In this document: one piece after another, positions 51,151 through 61,287 of the stretch | Layout of the letters: the number at the start of each line of letters is the position of its first letter | Position numbering within the stretch: the stretch's first letter is position 1 | From: Mycteria americana | Lineage: Eukaryota; Chordata; Aves; Ciconiiformes; Ciconiidae | Reading direction: 5' to 3' | NCBI RefSeq assembly: GCF_035582795.1 | Contig: NC_134367.1 | Span: 111,462,062-111,526,061 of the forward strand | Length of the DNA: 64,000 nucleotides | The notes under the pieces: generated by a model | Database searches by the model: none | What the model saw: the letters and a program-made list of their open reading frames with translations, nothing else | What the model was told of the DNA's origin: nothing | Program-made: the position numbers and the translations under genes

Positions 51151-53062
51151 TTCTGCAGGAGCTGTACATGTAGCTGGTAGAAGCTCTGCCGGCACGGGGT
51201 GCAACAGCCTCGGGACGCCGGTACTGTAGAAGAAACGACTCCTGCCAGGGCCGTGCAGCTCGGCACCCCCAGCACAGCGGCTCTGCTATGGCCTTCGTTG
51301 TGCCCAAAGGCACAACTCAGCTTCGCTTCGAGCCACCTACTGCTGCATCTCCCCACCCAGAGCAAAACCTTGCTCTACAGCAGGCTCGCTGAACTCGCGC
51401 TAAGTACTCTAAGTAATCCAGAAGTATGAGCAGGTAGTAGGCCAAGAGAAGGTACTACTCTGGGAAACGCTTGGCAGAATCTGGCCTCTGCTGTAGCTCA
51501 GGAAAAACAATCTTCAGCCTCCATCTCGCGTATGAGAGATGTAGACGTTATTTACTACAGAGAGAGAGCGGTGCCCTAGGCTGCACTACAGGAATATGAG
51601 AAACACAATTCTTGGTTCAGCCATTTACACCTGTCAAGACTGCCAAAAATCCCCGCTGAGTTTCTCATTCCCCCTGCCCAGGTACAAATGACTGGAGACA
51701 GGGCGACGAAGTGGAGGTGCAAACAAATGCTTGCAAACGAAGAGGAAACATTTTACATTTCGATAACCACAGAGAGGAGAAGCCAGGGTTGGCAGAGAAG
51801 TGAATGGATCTGCATTTACACATCTCCTGAAAATCTCTCTGTTTGCTACAGCAGGTGTAAGGAAAGAGTGGGTTTGTTAATACACTGACTTTTTTTGTCC
51901 ATCCATTCAGGTCAGTCATAATGACCTCTTAAAAATATATATTCTTGTGATGAAGAAGGCCTAACACTTAATTAAAATGGTGTTTTAATGACTGGACTAC
52001 TGAATGTACTTGAAAAGGAAAAGTTAAGTGAATTATTCAATGCAAAAAGTAAGGATACTTGACAACATTGCTGTAGTCACCATCACGACTCTATTATACA
52101 GATTAGTCACTATTGATAAAACATTTTCCGAACCTAATGAATGCAAGCGCAATAATGAGCTGTGCGTTTCTTCCTCTCTCATCAAGGGAAAGCCTGCCAT
52201 TTATGCTCAGGAGTCCCAAGACAACTGGCTTGTTACAAAACTTAAAAACTGGCAGAGAGAGAAAATCGGCAAGATCTTGCGTCTGCAGGGACAGGATTTC
52301 TCAAGCAGTACTCGGGGAGCAGCAGACAGCCACAGCTTTACTTAAGTAAATCTCCCGCACGACAGTTCTTAACGGCGCTTTTAGAGGAGTAAAAAATGGT
52401 AATTCTAGAGTAAAAAAAAATTCCTCCCCCGAAACTCACCATTTGCTCGTGAAGTGCTGCTCTTCCTAAACACCTATGGGATGTGAATAACTGCAGTCAG
52501 CTGCAGCCAGCGATGTACTGAGAACGCGTATTACGGTACAGCGGGGAGACATACGGCTTCGTGCAGCTTATGTCTTTATTCACACACGCATCTTAACTTT
52601 GCCAGCACTTAAAAACCCCTACCAAGTTCAGCGGTCAGGCACGGCGAAAGCCTGGCTATCGCTCCGCACCTTCAGTAGCCCGCTGCCTATCAGCCCCCGC
52701 GCCGCCCCTCCCGGCAACGAGCCGCTCGACCACCGGGCGCATCCCGCCGCGGGCAGGGCGGCTCGGAGGGCGACCAGCCCCGCTCGCTCGGTCGCTCGGT
52801 CCTTCGGGCCGGCTGCAGCCCAGCCATGCAACCGCACAGCCGGCCGCTCAAGTTTGCCGGGGAGGGACGGGGCTCCCGCGACGGCCGGCCGTCCTGCCGC
52901 CCCAGCGGGAGCCGGAGCGCCGCGGAGCGGAGCCCAGCGCCGGTCCCCGGCTCCGTGCAGCGGGGCGGGCGGGGCCGCAGGGCGAGCGGTGGGGCCGCGA
53001 CCCCCCGCGGTGGGGGGTGCGGAGCACAGGGTCCCGGCCCCCCCCCGGCTGCAAGGCCCCCG

Positions 53063-53076
53063 GTTGCCATAGCAAC
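53063..53076. promoter_or_regulatory. KCNK12: X-box (RFX-type) palindrome in KCNK12 intron 1
   Basis: GTTGCCATAGCAAC fits the RFX consensus GTNRCC-N(0-3)-RGYAAC with both half sites. It lies 130 bp inside the intron from the exon 1 donor, within the CpG island. A weaker related palindrome, GTCGCTATAACGAC, is at 53105-53118. RFX binding is inferred from the motif only. Confidence 0.6.
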
Positions 53077-53127
53077 GCGGCGGCGCCTCTCCCCCCAAAC
53101 TTTGGTCGCTATAACGACGACCGCCCC

Positions 53128-53143
53128 GGGGCCGGGGCCGGGG
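53128..53143. repeat. (GGGGCC)3 tract beside the exon 1 donor
   Basis: Three GGGG runs spaced by CC on the plus strand (template strand for KCNK12) lie about 60 bp into intron 1. It is a short hexanucleotide tract with G-quadruplex potential if a fourth G-run takes part. Confidence 0.7.
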
Positions 53144-53205
53144 CCGCAGCCGCAGCAGCCCCCGGGCGGGCGCCTCCGCCGCGGGGCCGTCGGGGCGGCG
53201 CTCAC

Positions 53206-53557
53206 CTATGGTGGAGACGACGGTGCCCACGAAGTAGAAGGCGCCGGGGAAGTCCCAGCGGGGCCGCAGGGCGTCGACGCGGATGCCCGCGGCCATGGCC
53301 GCCTCGTAGCTCCGCAGGAAGGCGCGCAGCTCCGGCAGGCTGATGTTGAAGATGCGGCTGAAGTTGTGGAGGGTCCGGTTCCAGCGGAGCTGCGCCGCCG
53401 CCTCCGACGGGCTCTCGAGGGCCGAGAAGACGGTGGCGCCGGCGCTCAGGTACGCCGCGATGAGGGCGGCCAGCAGCAGGAACCGCCCGTTGTCCTCGTT
53501 GAGGGGCGCCAGGCGCCGCCGGCGGCAGGAGCCCGCCGCCCCCCGCGGGGGCATCAT
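53206..53557 (-). CDS. KCNK12: KCNK12 (THIK-2) two-pore-domain K+ channel, exon 1
   Basis: Exon 1 encodes residues 1-117 plus the first base of Gly118, and is followed by a GTGAGC donor at 53205. It holds a short cytosolic N-terminus with an RRRR cluster (residues 12-15), the family motif LNEDNGRF (19-26), TM1 (about 26-47), and the extracellular cap with three N-glycosylation sequons (N60-R-T, N65-F-S, N71-I-S). RPRWDFPGAFYFVGTVVSTI, which leads into the first selectivity filter, follows. The open frame runs on to 52628, but beyond the donor it has only low-complexity residues. Two adjacent ATGs (53557 and 53554) can start translation; the second has an A at -3 and may be used equally. Together with exon 2 the protein has 415 residues, against about 430 for human THIK-2 as I recall it, the difference lying in the N-terminal tail. 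Confidence 0.96.
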
Positions 53558-54260
53558 CCGGTGCGCGGCGCGGCGGGCGCGGCGGGCGGCGGGCGGCCCC
53601 CGGCGGGGGGCGCGGGCATGGGGCGGCGCGGCGCGGAGCCCGGCGCGGCGGCGGCGGCGGCTTCGCTGCAGGGGCCGCGGCTCTGAGTCATCCCCCGGCG
53701 GGGCTGCCCGCCCGGCTGGCGGCGGCGCCCCGGGGCCGCCGGCCTCGCCCGCCCGCCCTCAGCCCGACGCCCCGCGCCCCCGGGGCCGTGGGCTGCTGCG
53801 GCGCGGCCTCGCCGGCGCGCCCCGGCCGGCTGGCTCTGGCCATGCGGGGCGGCGGCGGCGGCGGCGGCCCCGCCGCGGGGGAGACCGACCGCCGCGGGGA
53901 GGCGGAGGCGGAGGCTGGGGCTCCGCGCGGCGCCCGGTCGACGGAGGGCGGGAGCGTGCGGCGCGGCCCCCGGGGAGCCGCATCCCCGGCGGGAAGGCTC
54001 CCCCGGCCCCGCTGCCGCCGCCCGCCCGCCCGGGCCGGGGCGCCGCCGCCGCTGCCGCGCCCCCGGGGTGCCGCCGCGCCCGGCCCGGGGGAGGGACGGG
54101 GCGGGGCGGCCCGGCCCGGCCCGGCCCTGCCCGCCGCTGCTCGGGTCTCCGCTCCCCACCGCGGCACCGGACGGCTGCCGTCCCCGCGGGCACGCCCGGG
54201 GAGGGGGGACGCGGCAAAGGCGGCTGCCCCCCCGCCATGTGTGCGCTGCGCCTTGCCGTT
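53558..54260 (-). promoter_or_regulatory. KCNK12: Presumed 5' UTR and core promoter of KCNK12
   Basis: This is the GC-rich DNA directly upstream of the start codon. It contains (GCC)n runs in the transcribed sense and many GC-box-like stretches, no TATA box and no recognisable coding region. The long open frames on both strands here reflect the lack of stop codons in GC-only sequence. The transcription start cannot be placed from sequence alone. Confidence 0.6.
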
Positions 54261-57200
54261 GCGGGGGTTGTTTAGCTTTAAAACCTCTTCGCTATGCCCG
54301 GTGCCAGGAGAGGGGGTTCTGAGGGAGCTGCCGGTGGTCGGTGGAGCACTAATTAATTAATTTCGGCCATTTCTAGGCACACGAATTGTTGGTTCTGATC
54401 TGACTCCAGTTTCTGGGCTGCACGAAGTTAGACCCAAGAAAATGATAAATTTTGGTTGCGGTGCCAAATGCTCTTTCAATCTTAGCTAGTGTCTGAAAGG
54501 TGATTTTTTTTCCCTAAGCCGGTGGATTCTTTCTTCGCTGTTTGGCTTGGAACAAACACTGTAGCCTTTCTTATCCGTTAGGCTGCAGTAAGAACTGCAG
54601 TCCTTTCCTGAGAGGCTTGTAGTAAGTAATAACATTCGTGGGGTTTTTTTTTAAAAGAGAATTCACACCGATAAAGTATTGCAAAGAGGATGGGAGTGAT
54701 GCCAGTCCTGCAAACGTGTGTGCAGGGGACGATAACATGTGTAGGAAAGATCTGGGCTTGGAAGAGCAAACGCTCCCCACAATCTGCAACTGCCAATGTC
54801 AGTCTCACCTGGATGCGAATTTGTTCCCTGGTTGACGGGTTTTTTTAACCTAGGTTTTATATTTTTTATGCAGGAAAATCCTTGCTGCCTCTAGGTAGCT
54901 ACTTGATGCCTTTTAGCAAATGGATATTTACTGTCGCTAGGACTTCTCCATAGCTGTTCTTCACACATTTATTTCTTATCTTGGATCTGAGAGATTTTGC
55001 TGTGCCCTGAGATTTCATGTTACTGGCAGTTATCTTCTGGCCGCATCCCTAACGGGAGAATTTCCTCCCTTCCTAACAGACTGTTCATACTCACCAGGTG
55101 AAGAAAATGGCTTGGGTTTGCACCTATGCTTCCTAGGAAAAGACCACAGATAAAATGCAACAACTTAGTTTACAAAGTACTCGAATATCATGTTTTGATA
55201 GCCACTAACACGTTTAAACTTTGCTTTTTGCCGTTATTGCTTTTGTGCTAAAGCATTTTGTTCAGCAGAGGTGGAAGGAAAGTGTCCAGAAGCATCAAAG
55301 AAGATTTCCAATCTCTTGTTGCGCTCAAGGCGACCAATACCACATGCAACCCTTAAGAAAACAAGTGGCTCCTATTTCAAAGTGTCAGTTGTGTCCCATT
55401 ATAAATACTAAAGCCAAATAAAAATAAAATAATTAAACCAATAAATCACAAACCCAATAGCTGTGGGAAGTAATAGCAGATCTCAAGGACAAAAGAAGCA
55501 GGAAAAAAAAATGGGAAAGTATATCAGACCTAATCAAAAGCCCATCGAAACGAGTGGGAAGTCTCCCATGGATAGTCAAGGGCTTCATATAATGGGTCAG
55601 ATATGGGCCGTTTCGTGCCAATGGCTACAGTTACAAATAGTTTCCACTCTGGTAACCCAGGAGTGATTATGTGCAATCCACTGTGTCAGATGCTGTAAAT
55701 CTGAGCTAATTTACCTGAATACATGGGAATTATGTTGCTGCAGCTGGATATTGGGGTTTGGATTCCTGGTATTTTTGTGTTTGCAGGGGAAATAAGACTG
55801 TTCCTTTTTTTTCCCCTCTGTTGAAAACACTAAAAAATGAGGGTCCAGTTCTCTGGAGTGCTCAGCAATTTGACCTACTGTGAAAGGCCAGTGATGTTTT
55901 TAGTGGGAAGACGGTTAGAAAAGTTTGTGTAACTCATATTCTCACCATGCCATGCATTGTCCCCTCTTGAGTGATGGCTGGGCCACAGATGGAGACTGAA
56001 AAATTGGCTATTTCCTTGGGTGACAGGACTGAATCTTTTCCAAGCAGTAGAAGCTGACTGACTCTGGAGTCTGCGGTGACCTTTCTGGAGATGTCCTGCC
56101 TATGAAAGGACGCCGCTGGTGAGATGCCAATTAGCTTGGAGAGCCACATAATAGATAGGAAAGCATACCGGTAACTTTCCACGAAGAAAAACAGCTAAGC
56201 TGAAGCAGCAAGGAACGCGGTTTAGCTGCTTCCGCATGGACAAGACCATATTTCAAGCATCACCGAATCATGGTTTCTAAGAATTAGAGCTGTTGACAGA
56301 TTTTCAAAATGTTTTGACAACTCATTTCACTAAGATTTTTTTACTTAGAGTCTTGAAAATTTGTCACCGTTTTGCAAAAATACTCCATTTTTTTGGTCAT
56401 AAAGCTAGGGGGGAAAAAAAAGAAATGTCCATCTATTTTTTTAATTAGAGTCTTGCTGAAAATGTATGGTTCTTTCCAAAGTAACTAACTCCTGGAAAAA
56501 CTCCATTAGCTGGATACAAATCCTCCACAGCAACAGGACTTTGGCTTAAAGGAAGGTCACGGATTTGGTTCATCTGATCCAGATACCAGAGTTTGTTTGA
56601 GGGAACGTCCCGAAGCTGCTGCTGTGTCTCTGCTTGGGAAAAACTCCTAAAGGCAGTCGTTCGGTTAAATGAATGATGTTTTTATAAATTTGCTTGATTC
56701 ATTGAATCAAATCTCCAGGCATTTGGCAAAAATATCACTGTCTTTAAAACCATTTGCTTAGGATGTTTTTCAAAAGCTGATGGTCAACTGGAAATCGGGT
56801 TTTATGCTAAAATTGGACCCCTGCACTGTGGGTGCATTGTATGCACGGTGCCAGCCATTTTGTTTGCCAGGAGGCTGGTGTTTGTGAAAGCAGTTATTTT
56901 AATAATCAAACAGTGATGTTTACATTATTAGCTTGGTTTTTTAGAGTGAAGCTCGTGCAAAGAAATGAGATGCATTCATTAAATGTTTAATTAAACCATT
57001 GTCTGAAAATAGGTCGTAACACTGAACATCACGTCTCATTATTAAAGAATAAAGTTTAATATGGTATTTTAAAACTTAAACAGCCCAGTTACTGTTATTC
57101 CTTTCAAGGGAACAAATCTTTTTTTTCTTTTGTGGGTAAAATCCTTAAATTGTCAACCATGGTTTGACTGTGTGACTTACAAGCAAGTTAGCAAGACCAC

Positions 57201-60200
57201 TTCTTTTGACTTCAGGGATGCCAAGACCTCCACTTTTGGATTCTTAGTTTCCATACAAGCTGCACTCATACGTATCCCCACTGACTTTGCAGCGAATATC
57301 TGCCGAGAAAAAAAATGAAGTACGTAATTTAGGAGCTTTTTGCCACTATATTGGCATGGAAAGGTCTCAAGTAATTACTTGGAAGTGGCTCATGCAATTT
57401 GGATATAAACATGCCATACAGTCCCTGACCTGAAACGTACAGCTGGTTTGGAGTAGCTGGACATATTTTCTTCCTTGACAGTGACCGAAGACAAATAGAT
57501 TTGTAATTGTTAATGCAGCTGGGATTAATGTGCAGATGTTTTTGTGCTGCTCTTTATCCAGCCCAACATGGTTTAGTTTTTGATCTGTAATGAGTGCCAA
57601 GGAAATTACTTTTCAATGAGTGGCCTTACGGTTAGTCTGGATGCTCAACAAACTGCACAGGCAGTGAGATGGTCCTCTTCTTCACTTGTAACCTCCTACT
57701 GGATTTAAGGGGACAGTCTCTGCTTTGGTATTACTTTGTAATTAAAAAAGAAATGGATGAGGTAACTGGTAGTCTATGCAAGCAGAGCGTTGGTAGCATT
57801 GTAAGCAAGGGCTTCAGTCATAATGCACAACATAAGTGAATATGCCAGTTTTCTAAGTTAGAAGTCTGGATACTTTGGGGTGGAGGGCGAGTTCTTCCCG
57901 CTACCCTACTTAGCGCAATGAAAGATTGAGACAGTGAAAAATATACTTACTACAAAGTATTAGGGGGAAAGTATGTGTTTCCATGGAGCCTTAGATGTTA
58001 CTAATGTCTCCACATCCTCTCAGCGTACTTTTGTGGGTTTTGAAGCAGAAGAGCAGCCCCGTGACCCAAATGGCCATTTATACTCTCTTGTCTCCTGTCT
58101 GTATCAGGGTGACCTTTTGGGGAGAGGAGAGAGAAAACAGGCAGGCTTGTAGCTGGTCTTGAAGCCACGAGTTCCCTACTGCAGCCTGCTGGGTTGAAAA
58201 CCAAGTCTTTTTATGGGTTGGCTAGCAGGCGATCCGTCTTGAGTCTTGGGCTGAAACTGCTATCAGGTAGCTGGGCTGTAATAAGCCCTAGTTACTCTAT
58301 CAGTAGCACTCTGGCTTTCACGACAGCAGAGCCGAAGACGCTGATGAGATAAACTTGGGAATCCTTTGGAAACCCTTTCTTGTACTCCCAAACTCAAAGT
58401 CCAGTCAGGGTGAGAGGTAGGAGTCAGCCATGTGCAAGTTTTGACTTGCTAGGTCTAACTGCTGGGGGACGCTAAGCTGTGTTGAAACAGGAGTACTGTT
58501 AACTAAAGAGGTAGTTTTACTAGGAGAATAATTCCACGGGTTTAAGAGAAACAGAAAACAATTGCTGTTTAAATCAAGAGATTCCTGCATTCTTCCTACT
58601 AATTTATTGATAGTTATGCAACGGCCTTTTTTTTTAATTTTTCCTGAGGCCCGGTGATAATCTAACTACGCTTTCTCACTTTCACTGTTCTCACTGAGAG
58701 AGAGAATAATCTAATTAGCTATTCAGCCCTGACAATTACATTCAATTTAAATGTGATGAATAGCCAATTTCAAAAGGCCTGATCCTGTACAGTGCTCTGA
58801 GCATCCTGAGCACATTAATGTGTTCTCACTTGCCGGTAACGTCAATGGAAGCTGAAGGCACCCAGCGTCTTGTGCAGTTTGATCTGTATTCAGATGACTT
58901 ATTTTCATCTCAGTCTTTGGCGGTATGAAACTTCACATTTTATGGGCAAACCTTCCACTCTGGTGGGTTATGTTCTTCCTGCATTAGTTTTGCTAATTTG
59001 TTTTCTATTATTGCTTTGCGCAGGGAAATCTCAGTGTCTCGACATGCAACGGATTTTTAATACATTTTAATAATGGAAAGATGGTATTCTACAACTCAGG
59101 GAGAAGCAGCTCTGTAATATTTCTGAGACCCTACAAAGGATAATTTCTGAATACACAACACACTGTTGAGTTCATGTAGGCTATTAGGCAACGAACCAGT
59201 CACCTTCTTGGTTTTTTTTGGATCTCCCCTTGTTCAGCACAACCAGGGCCAGGCCCTTCAGAAGAGATCAGCATCCTTCAGCTCTCCAAGTGAACGGCTG
59301 AATTTTTGAAAGGACTGAATGGCCAATTAGGCAGCAAAAGTGTTCTGCAGCCTGCCATTTCTCTTGACAATAATTTGGAGGAAAGAGGAAAAGCTCTTTG
59401 TAAATCTCCCTATTAAGGTGAGAGACGTGGCCGCTGTATTCAAAAAGGGGTTGAGGTTCACAGTGCTGCAGAGGGGAGTGACGGACGGACAGATGGACAG
59501 ATGGATGGATGCAGGAACCTGCAGAACGGGATTGGTGCAACTCCCAAGAAACCTGCGTCCTCCAAATCCATGCTTGCCTGTGTACCGAAGAGCTGCAGGG
59601 AGCTTGCCAGGAAGGGAAGTAATTTTAGAGTGTGATTTGGAAAATGATTCAGTTTAAAAATTGCTATTTTTGAAGGGCTACTTTCAGCTGGGATCCAGTC
59701 CCCAGCATGTTCCCAGAAGCGCTCGCCTTGCTGCGGCAGAGCGTGGTGCAGGGGGGAGGAGAAACGCCAGGGAGCCGGGAGCCCTGAACCTCGCGCTGCC
59801 GCCGAGGAAACAATTCAGGGGAATGGGTCCTTCTCCCATCTCCCGTCCCGTCCTGCATTTGGCGGGTGCGTGCTTTAACCTGGCTAGCTTGACGGACATG
59901 ACAAAGGCAACTCTGCCCACCCTCTCTAGAGGTTCACCGTCCTCAAGGGAAGGAGCAGGCACGTGTGTCTGGAAACGGGGCTGCTGGGCAGACGCAGTTT
60001 CGAGACAGGAAAGCCTGCTTTATCCTGTTGACATAAAAGCCGAGGACAGCTTGAGGAATTTATCAAGTAAAGTTACAAAATGGCAAACAAACACCTTTTT
60101 CATGGCACCTGAAGATGTACTGTACGTATTTTACAGACCCTGCGGCTGCACCTCTTAGAAATCTCTCCAGCCGGTGGCATTGCGATGAAACCCACTAAGC

Positions 60201-61194
60201 TGACACTCCATCAGGCTGAGGCTTTACGGAAGTGCAGGACAGGCAACATTTGATCACAGCACTGAAGAAAATGTTGGCAACCCCTTTGGCCTGCCAGATT
60301 TGCTTTCTAGGGTGAGAAGCTGCAGATAGCGATCCTGTGCTGATTACACCTGCCAGTTATCAACAAACAGGTTAAAATGTCTCTTCCACTCTGGATTTGT
60401 CCCTCTTGTTTCATTCAGGTAGGTGCTGGGTGATGGTCTTCTGAGGCCATTTACCCTGCTAAGCTTTCCATAAGCAGGTTCCACTTGTGACTAAGCAACT
60501 TCATCCCATCTGGTTTGTTCTCGAGGACACATGGAGTGGAAGTGTATGCCTGAAGACTATGGTCTGGTTCCCATGCAGGTATCGGGACTGCTCACTGGTG
60601 ATGGTTTTTGGAAGCATTAGCGTTCATAACAATGGTGCCTGACCCAAGGCTCCTGGCAGTGACTGACTGGTGGGTTTCCCAGGCAGTGGACCAAGCCCAG
60701 CTGAGACGCGTGTGTGTGCCTGGGCACGTGTGTGCACATAGATACAAAACAAAGTAATAATTTCCCTTGAAAAAAGCAAAAAGCTGAGCCTCCAGCTGGT
60801 TGATCATCAGTGTATCCATCCAATGTATGGCAGTGTTGTGTTAAGTGACCAACTTTACACAAGGTCTCATTTTCATCCCCGCCTCTCGCTTTTGTCAAAC
60901 ATTGCTAAGAAGTGGAAGCGTGGATCATTTTCCGAGTTGCTTCCCTGCTCCTGTTCGCCTTCTGACATGCAGCAGATGAGCAGCCCAGCGTCAAGCTGTG
61001 TGGGAAGGCTCTGAGATCTAGCAAGCAGGTCCCCAAGGCAGCAAGTGGAGGCCAGCCCCTCACCAGCTCACCTTGCATCTAGCAGAGGGAGGGCTGACTC
61101 TTCCACTGTGTTAGCCAAGCCTCACACAGACGCTGCCTGTTGAGACCGTGATTCACTGTGCAAGAGGGGAAGAAATGATGGGAAAAGGGGGCAT
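54261..61194. other. Intergenic DNA upstream of KCNK12
   Basis: AT-rich DNA without recognised exons. The segment 58775-58877 resembles an old amniote palindromic repeat (GGCCTGATCCTG at the left, CTTGTGCAG at the right). The stretch 56880-57010 is rich in TAAT/ATTA core motifs and could be a conserved non-coding element. A short (GGAC/GGAT)-type run lies at 59479-59512. Confidence 0.5.
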
Positions 61195-61287
61195 AGTGGT
61201 GGACTTGGCAGTGTTAGGTTTATGGTTGGACTTGATGATCTTCAAGGTCTTTTCCAACCTAAACGATTCTGGGATTCTGGGATTCTG
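61195..61287 (+). mobile_element. CR1 LINE 3' tail fragment
   Basis: TTGATGATCTTCAAGGTCTT, then TTCCAACCTAAACGATTCTG and two further GATTCTGG-type units form a sense-oriented CR1 3' end; the upstream part (GTGGTGGACTTGGCAGTG) belongs to the same subfamily-type tail. It is about 90 bp and 5'-truncated. Confidence 0.9.

Larger units (their letters stand above)
32390..53205 (-). other. KCNK12: KCNK12 intron 1 (20,816 bp)
   Basis: The intron begins GTGAGC (minus strand, 53205 downwards) and ends TTTAG at 32390, a consensus GT-AG pair. It interrupts the codon of the first glycine of the TIGFG filter after its first base. It contains three solo LTRs, one CR1, a compound microsatellite and an X-box. 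In the unique DNA between these (32.4-33.2, 33.8-37.4, 38.1-47.0, 48.0-50.6, 51.2-52.6 kb) no other exon is recognised; all open frames are short or repeat-derived. Confidence 0.93.
52640..54260. promoter_or_regulatory. KCNK12: CpG island over KCNK12 exon 1 and promoter
   Basis: The sequence changes abruptly from AT-rich flanks to very GC-rich DNA dense in CG dinucleotides, with long all-G/C runs and (GGC)n stretches at 53641-53661 and 53847-53868. It covers exon 1 (53206-53557), the first 0.5 kb of the intron and about 0.7 kb upstream. No TATA box is seen upstream of exon 1, so dispersed CpG-type initiation is inferred. Limits are estimated by eye. Confidence 0.9.

Noticed and set aside
52628..53205. 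Continuation of the KCNK12 exon 1 frame past the donor
   Set aside because: The family homology stops exactly at the GTGAGC donor after VVSTI and resumes in exon 2; the rest is low-complexity intron translation.
52826..54275. Long open frames of 159-310 codons on both strands of the CpG island (for example 52826-53686 + and 53343-54275 +)
   Set aside because: They consist of Ala/Gly/Pro/Arg low complexity, overlap in several frames at once and arise because GC-only DNA lacks stop codons. No family motif is visible.
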